13,459 bases of DNA, from NCBI GenBank assembly GCA_964428805.1, contig CAYRZF010000055.1:1-13459 (forward strand), in the 5' to 3' direction. Numbering within the stretch: the stretch's first letter is position 1; the number at the start of each line of letters is the position of its first letter. Under the pieces are notes generated by a model. That model saw only the letters and a program-made list of their open reading frames with translations. It was not told the origin of the DNA and did not search any database. The position numbers were made by a program, and so were the translations under genes. The DNA comes from CAYRZF01 sp964428805. Its GTDB lineage: Bacteria > Methylomirabilota > Methylomirabilia > Rokubacteriales > CSP1-6. Below, piece by piece: positions 5,620 to 11,569 of the stretch.

Positions 5620-7947
5620 TCAGGGATCGGAAGGACGTCGGAGTCTCAGCGCGTCGGCAACGACGTTCAGAACCCGCTCCACGCGATACGGTTTGACGAT
5701 CATCAGGTCCACGCCGGCCTCCTGGATGCGGGCCGGGTCCAGTAGATCGCCCCAACCGGTCATCAGGACGATGGGCGTTGCGGGATTCATCTTTTTCAAC
5801 GTGCGGGCGACCTCGAGTCCGGAGCACTCGGGCATCGACAGGTCAGTCATCACCAGGTCGAATTCCCCGCGCTGGAAGCGGGCTAACCCGTCCAGACCGT
5901 CGCGGGCTGCGTGCACCGAATGTCCCGCGCCGGTGAGGATCTCCACGAGGGTCCGCCGGAGGTGGTCCTCGTCCTCGATCACCAGAATCGCGGCGCCACC
6001 AGCGGCGCGGGGACTCGGCGCCGCCGGGGTCGGTGCGGCGACGGCGCCGATCGGGGGCCCGATCGGCAGACGGACCCGGCAGGTCGTTCCCCGGCGCTCC
6101 TGGCTCTCGATCTCGATGCTCCCCTTGTGGCGGGCGACGACTCCGTGGACCACCGACAATCCGAGGCCGGACCGCTGGGGGGAGCGCGTCGTGAAGAACG
6201 GCTCGAAGACCCGGCGGCGAACCTCCTGCGGCATCCCGACGCCCGTGTCCGTCACCACCAACTCCACGGCGTCCTGCTGGTTGCGCGTGCTGAGGACCAG
6301 TCGGCCGCCGTTCGGCATGGCGTCCAGAGCGTTCAGGATCAGGTTGGTCACGACCTCGCGAAGATCGGCCGCGTTGCCGAGGACCGCCGGCGTCTCCTCG
6401 AGGTCGGTGACCACCTCGACCCGGACCCCCCGCGCTTCCGACTCGTCCTTCCAGCGCGGGCGCGTGAGGGTGACGGCGTCCTCGATCAGCTTGTTCAGGT
6501 CCAGGGACGAAGGCTTCTGCTCCATCCGCGTCAGCGCAAAACGCTGCAGGCGCCGCACGGTGTCCGCGGCGCGCCAGGCGGCCTCTTCGATGACGCCCAG
6601 GTCCTCACGGAGCGACGCCTCGGGGCCCCGCTCCAGCATGAGCTGGGCTTTGCCGACGATGATGGCAAGGATATTGTTGAACTCATGGGCGATGCCGGCC
6701 GCCATCTCACCGAGCGCCTGCGTCTTCTCGCTCTGGATCAGTTGCTCCTGGGTGGTTTGCAGTTCTTCGTGGGACCGGCGCAGATCGTCATAGAGCTGAG
6801 CGTTCTCCAACGCGATCCCAACGAGCGCCGCCAGGAGTCGCGCCGCTTCCACCTCGTCGGCGGAAAAATCCTTGACGCCCCGGTCTCCGAGGTAGAGGCA
6901 CCCGATGAGCACGTTCCGTGTCCAGAGCGGGAGGAGCAGGAGGGAGCGTAGGCCGAGCCCTCGCAACAACGGATCCTCGGGTCCGGAGCGCGTGAGGTCG
7001 GAGTAGAGCACCGGCTGCTGGCTGGCGAACAACTCCCCCGTCAGGCCTTCGCTGGGACCTGGGCACCACTCGTCAAACACCCCTTCGGGAAAGCCGTAGC
7101 TTCCGCGCGCCACCAATTGCCCATCGGGGGTGGCGACGGCGACGGCCGCGGACCCGACGCCGAGCAGACGACACCCGGCTTCACAGGCGGAGGAAAGCAT
7201 CTCGTCGATGTCGTACCGGAGGGTCGCGCGCGCGCAGACCGCCACCAGCTCCCGGAAGCGATCCACCTGGCCGGCGATCTTGTCCACGAGCCGCCGATGA
7301 GCCATGGCAGTCCCCACTCGGTCGGCAATGAAGATCAGGAGCTGCACTTCGGCAGTGCTGAGGGGCGCGGGCTGGCCGCGCCGGCCCGCGTAGAGGACGC
7401 CCACGACCTCGCCTTCGGCGCGAATCGGCAGGGCGATGGCGTCCCGGACCGGAAAGCGGAAGATGAACGCATCGGCTGGCGGGTCGCCGACCGGCGTCGC
7501 GTACACGAGCGGCCGTCCCTCGCGAAATGCGCGCCCCACGAGCCCTTCTCCCGGCAGAAGCGAGAACTCGGTCAGGTCATCCCGGCGGAACCCCCGGGAG
7601 GCCCGGGGGCGGAGCCGGCCTTGGTCCGGGTCCAGAAGGAACAGAACCGCGCGGTCCACCATGACCATGCGGGTGATCCGGTCCATGGCGAGGCCGAACA
7701 CCTCGTTGGGGTCCAACCCGGTGGAGGGGATGGCGGCAATTTCCTGGAGGTTGGCCAGCGCCGCTTGCTGGGATTCGGCCAGCGGTTCGCCGACGCCGGA
7801 CGGCCTTTCCGGAGTGGCGGGCGGGCGGGAGACAGCAGAGTGTTCCAACTGCTGAAGCCGTTCGCGGAGCGATTCGAGAGCCCGGTCAACCTCTAGCAGG
7901 GAATTTCGCAGGGGATTGTCGGGCGGCTCCTGCTGAGGACGATCCAT
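5620..7947 (-). CDS. Soluble hybrid sensor histidine kinase (GAF-GAF-HisKA-HATPase-REC)
   Basis: A 775-residue hybrid kinase. A coiled-coil-like Glu/Arg-rich segment (residues 15-37) precedes two GAF sensor domains at about 65-220 and 235-385. A linker coiled coil (NAQLYDDLRRSHEELQ) leads to HisKA with the phospho-acceptor His421 in AGIAHEFNN, then the HATPase with N box LILNALDAM (Asn539), G1 DTGVGM (567-572), F box FEPFFTT and G2 GLGLS (594-598). A Pro/Ala linker joins the C-terminal receiver domain: Glu658-Asp659, phospho-acceptor Asp702 in MTDLSMP, Thr730 and Lys752 (KPYR). There are no membrane helices, so the signal is cytoplasmic; the ligand is unknown. The ATG at 7947-7945 is preferred over GTG 7980-7978 because AAGGA lies 6 bases upstream. 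The gene ends CCC-TGA-C. It is first in an operon with ppx and proline dehydrogenase, and no separate output regulator is nearby, so phosphotransfer may go elsewhere. Confidence 0.93.
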   Translation of the reverse strand: MDRPQQEPPDNPLRNSLLEVDRALESLRERLQQLEHSAVSRPPATPERPSGVGEPLAESQQAALANLQEIAAIPSTGLDPNEVFGLAMDRITRMVMVDRAVLFLLDPDQGRLRPRASRGFRRDDLTEFSLLPGEGLVGRAFREGRPLVYATPVGDPPADAFIFRFPVRDAIALPIRAEGEVVGVLYAGRRGQPAPLSTAEVQLLIFIADRVGTAMAHRRLVDKIAGQVDRFRELVAVCARATLRYDIDEMLSSACEAGCRLLGVGSAAVAVATPDGQLVARGSYGFPEGVFDEWCPGPSEGLTGELFASQQPVLYSDLTRSGPEDPLLRGLGLRSLLLLPLWTRNVLIGCLYLGDRGVKDFSADEVEAARLLAALVGIALENAQLYDDLRRSHEELQTTQEQLIQSEKTQALGEMAAGIAHEFNNILAIIVGKAQLMLERGPEASLREDLGVIEEAAWRAADTVRRLQRFALTRMEQKPSSLDLNKLIEDAVTLTRPRWKDESEARGVRVEVVTDLEETPAVLGNAADLREVVTNLILNALDAMPNGGRLVLSTRNQQDAVELVVTDTGVGMPQEVRRRVFEPFFTTRSPQRSGLGLSVVHGVVARHKGSIEIESQERRGTTCRVRLPIGPPIGAVAAPTPAAPSPRAAGGAAILVIEDEDHLRRTLVEILTGAGHSVHAARDGLDGLARFQRGEFDLVMTDLSMPECSGLEVARTLKKMNPATPIVLMTGWGDLLDPARIQEAGVDLMIVKPYRVERVLNVVADALRLRRPSDP

Positions 7948-8062
7948 TCCGGATCCTTCCGGACCCTGGGGCCCGGTCACATCGCCCGCGCCAGGGAGGC
8001 TATCGGCCTGGACCGCGGACGGTCGGGAGGCGAGAAACCCACGCAGGGGAAAGGTCGCGTGA

Positions 8063-8092
8063 ATTATAGAAAAAACGGCGAGCGCAAGTCAA
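8063..8092 (-). promoter_or_regulatory. Sigma-70-type promoter of the kinase-ppx-proline dehydrogenase operon, nested in a terminator
   Basis: On the minus strand TTGACT (8092-8087) is followed by an 18-base spacer and a perfect TATAAT (8068-8063). The -35 lies in the loop and first stem base(s) of the cytochrome terminator and the spacer consists of its 3' arm and T tract. A start near 8056 gives a leader of about 109 bases to the kinase ATG at 7947. The match is close to consensus but is read by eye only. Confidence 0.6.
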
Positions 8093-8119
8093 GCCCTACT
8101 TCTGGCCTTGCGCTCGCCG
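8070..8119 (-). terminator. Rho-independent terminator of the cytochrome c gene
   Basis: A perfect 13-bp inverted repeat, CGGCGAGCGCAAG (8119-8107 on the minus strand) and CTTGCGCTCGCCG (8088-8076), encloses an 18-base loop and is followed by TTTTTT (8075-8070). It starts 26 bases after the cytochrome stop. The long stem and U tract make this a strong intrinsic terminator for minus-strand transcription. Confidence 0.85.
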
Positions 8120-8145
8120 GAAAACAGGACGCCCCCTGTGAGCGA

Positions 8146-8556
8146 TTACTTTTTGAGGCTGCGGATGTACTGGACCAGCGACCAGCGGTCGCTGTCCGCG
8201 AGGTGCTTCCAGGGCGGCATCGGACCGCGGCCGTTGGTGATCTTCCAGAAGATCTCCCCGTCGGTCTCCGACTGAACGGCGGGCGACGTCCAGTTGGCAG
8301 GCTTGACGGGCAGGGCCGCGGCAGCCGGTCCGTCTCCCAATCCCTTGGGGCCGTGGCACGGTACACAGTTGGTGTCGGCGATCTTCTTCCCGCCCGCGAT
8401 GACCTTGTCCGACTTCGGCACCGGGTTTTTCAGATTTTTCGCTTCGGGCGCGGCGGCCCACTTCCCCTGGGCCCACACCGCCGTGCCCAGGGCCAGGGCG
8501 GCCACGAGGGCCACTGCCAAAAGTCCCAGCGTGGATGAGAACGAGCGCGCGACCAT
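8146..8556 (-). CDS. Secreted monohaem cytochrome c (class I type)
   Basis: A 136-residue exported electron carrier. Residues 1-29 form a signal peptide: basic MVARSF start, hydrophobic core LGLLAVALVAALALG and probable cleavage after AVWA (29). The haem attachment site is CVPCH at 64-68, with His68 as proximal ligand, and Met113 in GPMPPW is the likely distal ligand. The ending WSLVQYIRSL (125-134) is the usual C-terminal helix of class I cytochromes. The mature protein of about 107 residues should be periplasmic. The ATG at 8556-8554 is chosen because a strong AGGAGAGG lies just upstream and because it starts the signal peptide; an in-frame ATG at 8613 has no such site. The gene has its own promoter and terminator, so it appears monocistronic. 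The partner oxidase or reductase is not in the window. Confidence 0.92.
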   Translation of the reverse strand: MVARSFSSTLGLLAVALVAALALGTAVWAQGKWAAAPEAKNLKNPVPKSDKVIAGGKKIADTNCVPCHGPKGLGDGPAAAALPVKPANWTSPAVQSETDGEIFWKITNGRGPMPPWKHLADSDRWSLVQYIRSLKK

Positions 8557-8610
8557 ATCCCCTCTCCTTTTGGTATTTTCCAATTCCTTTGACGGCTGAA
8601 GCGGCTCCTG

Positions 8611-8625
8611 CATTCTCGAAGAATG
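8611..8625. repeat. Inverted repeat in the cytochrome c leader
   Basis: CATTCT-CGA-AGAATG is a perfect 6-bp inverted repeat with a 3-base centre, lying between the predicted cytochrome promoter and its ribosome site. It could be an operator or a leader hairpin. No function is shown. Confidence 0.4.
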
Positions 8626-8677
8626 GGTCAGCCAACCTCCGCCCTGTCGTGGCAGGATTCGCGAAACCGCCCGGCGT

Positions 8678-8706
8678 ATTTAACCCCGCCCGGGGGCTAC
8701 GGTCAA
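8678..8706 (-). promoter_or_regulatory. Probable promoter of the cytochrome c gene
   Basis: On the minus strand TTGACC (8706-8701), a 17-base spacer and TTAAAT (8683-8678) resemble a sigma-70 promoter. Start near 8671 gives a leader of about 115 bases before the ATG at 8556. Nothing else in 8557-8930 fits as well. Confidence 0.45.
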
Positions 8707-8741
8707 GCGCTTTCTAGTGCCGGGCCAACTAACTTCGCACG

Positions 8742-8899
8742 ACCCACTTCGTGGGTGCCCGCAAAGGACGGCCTTCGGCCATTGATCAGCTCTCGGTCGT
8801 CACCATTCCTTCACGGGCACCACGTCCGGCGGAACGCCGGCGTGGTCGCTACGCCTCCGGCCGGCTCCTCCCTCGGGCCTGGACCCATCTTCGATGGGT
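8742..8899. other. Hairpin-rich gene-free segment, possible structured RNA or repeat element
   Basis: Most of the 374 bases without a gene between the cytochrome (8556) and reductase (8931) genes is this segment. It holds ACCCAC-TTC-GTGGGT (8742-8756), GGCC-TTC-GGCC (8770-8780), a stem of CACG/CGTG plus CCGGCG/CGCCGG around GAA with one bulged T (8821-8844), and ACCCATC-TTC-GATGGGT (8883-8899). GTGCCCG (8755-8761) can also pair with CGGGCAC (8814-8820), enclosing the second hairpin. Three of four stems share the same CTTCG centre (CGAAG on the minus strand). No coding frame here resembles a protein I know, and there is no T tract after any stem. Confidence 0.45.
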
Positions 8900-8930
8900 A
8901 CCCCGCTCGTCATTTGACCCGGCACACTTG

Positions 8931-10334
8931 CTAGGCTCGGCCGAGGGCGGCCAGCATCTCCTCAACGCGCGTAAATTTGACGCGCGGACGACCCGCGGCT
9001 CGACCTCTGGCCACCTCCCGTTCGTTGAGGCGAAGCCAGTCCGCGTAAGAAAGGTAATTCGGCTGGCGTTGGCGGATCAGCGCCTCGGGGGCTGCCGCCT
9101 CGGGGTGGGAGGGGGTCAGCACCACCCCCTGAGCGAGATCTTCGAGCATGCAGGTGACGGTTTCAGCCGCGTCGGGTTTGTTCGTCCCGATGACACCCGT
9201 CGGCCCGCGTTTGATCCAGCCGGCGGCGTATTCGCCGACCACGGGCCGGCGGGTATCGGGATCGAGGACGCGCCCCTTCTCGTTCAAAACGACGCCCCAG
9301 CTCTCGTTGAATGGGACGCCCGGCAGCGGGACACCCTTATACCCGACGGAACGAAACACGAGGCCGACGGGCAACTCTTCCGACTTATCGGTGGCCCTGG
9401 GCTGGAGAGTCCCGGCCGGGGTGGCGTGGAGTTCATTTTTCGCCAAGCGCATCGCGACCACATGGCCCGCCTCGTTGCCGATGAGCGCGACCGGCGAGAC
9501 CAGAAAACGAAGGATCAGCTTCCGGGGCTTCCCGCTCGGCTTTCGGAGCGCGTACCCCTGCAAGATTTCCACTTTCTTCAGCGTGGTCCGATCCTGACTC
9601 TTTTCGAGCGCCGCCCGGCTGAGCGGATCGAGTTCGGCTTCCTCGGGGAGAACGCTGATGTCGGCGCCGGGTAGCTCGCCCAGCTCCTTGATTTCCGGAT
9701 TGGTGAACGCGGCTTGGGCCGGCCCGCGCCGTCCGAGCATGTACACCTCTTTGACCCGGCCATGCCTCAGGGCCTCCAGGGCCTGATCGCTGATGTCGGT
9801 GGTCGCCAATTCTTCCGGCGTGCGACACAGAATGCGCGCCACATCCACCGCCACGTTGCCGACGCCGACCACCGCGACGCGCTCGTGCTGGAGATCAAAC
9901 TGGCAGTCCTGATAATCGGGATGGCCGTTGTACCAGGCGACGAAGTCGGTCGCCGGGTGGCTCCCCTGCAGATCCTCGCCGGGAATCCCCATGCGCCGGT
10001 CAGTTTGAGCCCCGGTGGCATAGACAATCTGGTGGTAATACTCTCTGAGGTCCGCCAGCGTGATATCCTTGCCGAATTCGACGTAGCCATAAAACCGAAA
10101 CCGGGGATCGGCAGCGACTTTGTCGAACGTCGCGGCGACGGATTTGATCTTTTGGTGATCAGGCGCCACGCCGCCGCGCACCAGGCCGTAGGGAGTGGGC
10201 AAGCGATCAAACATGTCGATCTCGGCGACCAGGCCCTCGCGTTTTAGCAGGTGCTCCGCCGCGTAAAACGCCGCCGGGCCGGACCCCATGATGGCGACGC
10301 GCAGCGGGTGCGCCTCCGTGCCCGGCTGAGCCAT
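8931..10334 (-). CDS. FprA-type NADPH:ferredoxin (adrenodoxin-like) reductase
   Basis: A 467-residue flavoprotein of the adrenodoxin reductase/mycobacterial FprA family, moving electrons between NADPH and ferredoxin through FAD. Visible motifs: FAD-binding VAIMGSGPAAFYAA near the N-terminus; LPTPYGLVRGGVAPDH, the family signature contacting FAD; ATGAQTDR; NADP-binding VVGVGNVAVDVARIL at about 155-169; GRRGPAQAAFT with the arginines that hold the 2'-phosphate; and GWIKRGPTGVIGTNK (372-386), which binds both FAD and nicotinamide. Similarity to M. tuberculosis FprA extends to the C-terminal GRPRVK, and no ferredoxin domain is fused. The ATG at 10334-10332 shares its A with the TGA of the upstream CBS gene, so translation is coupled. 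A GTG one codon earlier is possible. No ferredoxin gene lies in the window, so the partner is unknown. Confidence 0.94.
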   Translation of the reverse strand: MAQPGTEAHPLRVAIMGSGPAAFYAAEHLLKREGLVAEIDMFDRLPTPYGLVRGGVAPDHQKIKSVAATFDKVAADPRFRFYGYVEFGKDITLADLREYYHQIVYATGAQTDRRMGIPGEDLQGSHPATDFVAWYNGHPDYQDCQFDLQHERVAVVGVGNVAVDVARILCRTPEELATTDISDQALEALRHGRVKEVYMLGRRGPAQAAFTNPEIKELGELPGADISVLPEEAELDPLSRAALEKSQDRTTLKKVEILQGYALRKPSGKPRKLILRFLVSPVALIGNEAGHVVAMRLAKNELHATPAGTLQPRATDKSEELPVGLVFRSVGYKGVPLPGVPFNESWGVVLNEKGRVLDPDTRRPVVGEYAAGWIKRGPTGVIGTNKPDAAETVTCMLEDLAQGVVLTPSHPEAAAPEALIRQRQPNYLSYADWLRLNEREVARGRAAGRPRVKFTRVEEMLAALGRA

Positions 10335-10768
10335 CACTGGTTATTGGCTAAGATCTGGGTCTCCAGGGTCTCGACCTCGCCCCGGTACTTGTCCCGCTGG
10401 GCCTTGACCACGTCTCCGATGGACACGATGCCGAGAAGTCTGCCTTTGTCCACGATCGGTACGTGCCGAATCCGCCTCTCCGTCATGACGTTGGCGATGG
10501 AGGCCAGATCGTCCTGGGGCACCCCCGTGATGACGTTTCGCGTCATGATCTCGCTCACGGTTTGCGCGAACACCTGCTCGTTCCGCGCGGCTTCGCGCAC
10601 AATATCGCGCTCGGAGATGATCCCGACGGGCGTGTTGGCCTCGTTCACGACGATGAGCGCGCCGATATTGTGTTTGGCGAGTAACGCGACAGCTTCCCTG
10701 ACGGATCGTTCCGGACGGATCGTGATCGGGGAACCGCTCTTGATTGCCAGAAGGCTCGCGATATTCAT
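10334..10768 (-). CDS. Two-CBS-domain protein
   Basis: A 144-residue protein consisting of a CBS pair: CBS1 about 8-62 (ITIRPERSVREAVALLAKHNIGALIVV, then GIISERDIVR) and CBS2 about 74-127 (IMTRNVITGVPQDDLASIANVM, then RRIRHVPIVD and GIVSIGDVVK). Stand-alone CBS pairs dimerise and commonly bind adenine nucleotides as energy or redox sensors; the GIISERDI and GIVSIGDV strands are where ribose-binding Asp residues sit. A C-terminal charged helix (KAQRDKYRGEVETLETQI) may mediate pairing. The ATG at 10768-10766 is preceded by GGAGGG with 7-base spacing and begins where homologues do; an upstream in-frame extension to 10927 overlaps the promoter. Its stop overlaps the reductase start, so the two are made together and the CBS protein may tune the reductase, which is inference. 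Confidence 0.92.
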   Translation of the reverse strand: MNIASLLAIKSGSPITIRPERSVREAVALLAKHNIGALIVVNEANTPVGIISERDIVREAARNEQVFAQTVSEIMTRNVITGVPQDDLASIANVMTERRIRHVPIVDKGRLLGIVSIGDVVKAQRDKYRGEVETLETQILANNQ

Positions 10769-10873
10769 CTGGTGGCCCTCCACTTCCTGGTCGCTCAGGG
10801 GCGACGTCCGCCCGCGCTCACTTTCGACGCCGGGCGATTCGGCTGGGGGTGAGGCGTAGGGGAGTTTGGCGAG

Positions 10874-10903
10874 ACTATAGGCGGGGTCGAGACCCACTGT
10901 CAA
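10874..10903 (-). promoter_or_regulatory. Sigma-70-type promoter of the CBS-FprA operon
   Basis: On the minus strand a perfect TTGACA (10903-10898), an 18-base spacer and TATAGT (10879-10874, five of six) form one of the best promoter matches in the window. Start near 10867 gives a leader of about 100 bases before the CBS ATG at 10768. Confidence 0.65.
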
Positions 10904-10911
10904 GGTCGGTC

Positions 10912-10929
10912 GGGTGACACGCGTCACCC
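10912..10929. promoter_or_regulatory. Operator-like inverted repeat upstream of the CBS-FprA promoter
   Basis: GGGTGAC-ACGC-GTCACCC is a perfect 7-bp inverted repeat ending 8 bases upstream of the -35 box, centred about 54 bases before the predicted start, a position typical of activator sites. It is not followed by a T tract on either strand, so a terminator role is less likely. The binding protein is unknown. Confidence 0.4.
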
Positions 10930-10966
10930 AGGAGCCAGAGGGCCATGAGCCTGAGGCTCGGCTCAG

Positions 10967-11287
10967 TCAGGCTGACTTACTGGGACGGTTAGGCTCCGCC
11001 GCGAGGACCTCCTGGGCCCACCTGCGGACGCGCTTCCCCACACCTTCGCACCAGGGGAAACTGCCTTTTCCGGCCGAGACCTCCTGGAACGAGAACTCGA
11101 TGGCGGGCCGGTCAAGCGGCGGGTAGTACTCCTCCTCGAGGCGGAGCCTGACGCCGAAGGTGCTGCCAGCGCGGTCGGCGCCGGCCTCCAGCATCGCTTC
11201 GATACGCGGGCTCTCCCGCTTCGCGTGGGAGTTGAGGAAGACCAGCAGCCAGCGCGCGACCTCTTCGTAGCTTCCGCCGGCGAACAC
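10967..11287 (-). CDS. Small soluble protein of unknown function
   Basis: I do not recognise this 106-residue protein. It begins at GTG 11287-11285 (VFAGGSYEEVARWL), four codons after an in-frame stop and 17 bases after the stop of the small membrane protein. There is no clear Shine-Dalgarno sequence, so coupling is likely. It has an amphipathic N-terminal helix (SYEEVARWLLVFLNSHAKRE), a middle with alternating charged and hydrophobic residues suggestive of beta strands (GVRLRLEEEYYPPLDRPAIEF), then a basic helix (GKRVRRWAQEVLAAE). Neither a signal peptide nor a known catalytic motif is seen; one Cys (80). The codon pattern fits the neighbours, and no better frame covers the region. Confidence 0.6.
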   Translation of the reverse strand: MFAGGSYEEVARWLLVFLNSHAKRESPRIEAMLEAGADRAGSTFGVRLRLEEEYYPPLDRPAIEFSFQEVSAGKGSFPWCEGVGKRVRRWAQEVLAAEPNRPSKSA

Positions 11288-11304
11288 TTTTCTATTCTAG
11301 CAGA

Positions 11305-11499
11305 TCACCACCGGACGGAGCGCCCGTAGCAGTAGATGGCGATGGCGAAGAGGAGGAGAGTCTGGGCCCCGTTGAGCCAGCCGCCCGGGGTGACGCGGTA
11401 GACGGTGCTGATCATGCCGGCCATGTAGGCGAGGCCCACGACGAAGGAGGCCGCGGCCAGCAGGAGGCACAACGCCATCAGCGTTCGGAGGATCTCCAT
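11305..11499 (-). CDS. Small two-helix membrane protein of unknown function
   Basis: A 64-residue protein with predicted membrane helices at about 7-29 (LMALCLLLAAASFVVGLAYMAGM) and 45-59 (AQTLLLFAIAIYCYG), joined by a short loop containing YRVTPGGWLNG. The ATG at 11499-11497 has a strong GGGAGGGG ribosome site 3 bases upstream. It is followed after 17 bases by the 106-residue protein and begins 15 bases after the nrdJ terminator T tract, so its transcription must come from read-through or an unseen promoter. The function is not known. Confidence 0.65.
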   Translation of the reverse strand: MEILRTLMALCLLLAAASFVVGLAYMAGMISTVYRVTPGGWLNGAQTLLLFAIAIYCYGRSVRW

Positions 11500-11513
11500 G
11501 GTCCCCTCCCTTC

Positions 11514-11547
11514 AAAAACAACGGGGGCGGATGCGCTCCACCCCCGT
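11514..11547 (-). terminator. Rho-independent terminator of nrdJ
   Basis: On the minus strand ACGGGGGTGGA (11547-11537) pairs with TCCGCCCCCGT (11531-11521) over 11 bp with one T-G wobble, around the loop GCGCA, followed by TGTTTTT (11520-11514). It begins 22 bases after the nrdJ stop. Confidence 0.85.
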
Positions 11548-11569
11548 CCGGCCCCGCTCGTTCAGGGCG

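Noticed and set aside
4704..5696. Plus-strand open frame of 330 codons opposite ppx.
   Set aside because: It is a shadow of ppx and the kinase end; composition and codon positions follow the minus-strand genes.
8751..9674. Plus-strand open frame of 307 codons covering the hairpin segment and the end of the reductase gene.
   Set aside because: Most of it is antisense to the FprA-like reductase, and it lacks recognisable domains or a convincing ribosome site.
10947..10959. Hairpin GAGCC-TGA-GGCTC after the 106-residue gene as a terminator.
   Set aside because: The stem is only 5 bp and no T tract follows on the minus strand.
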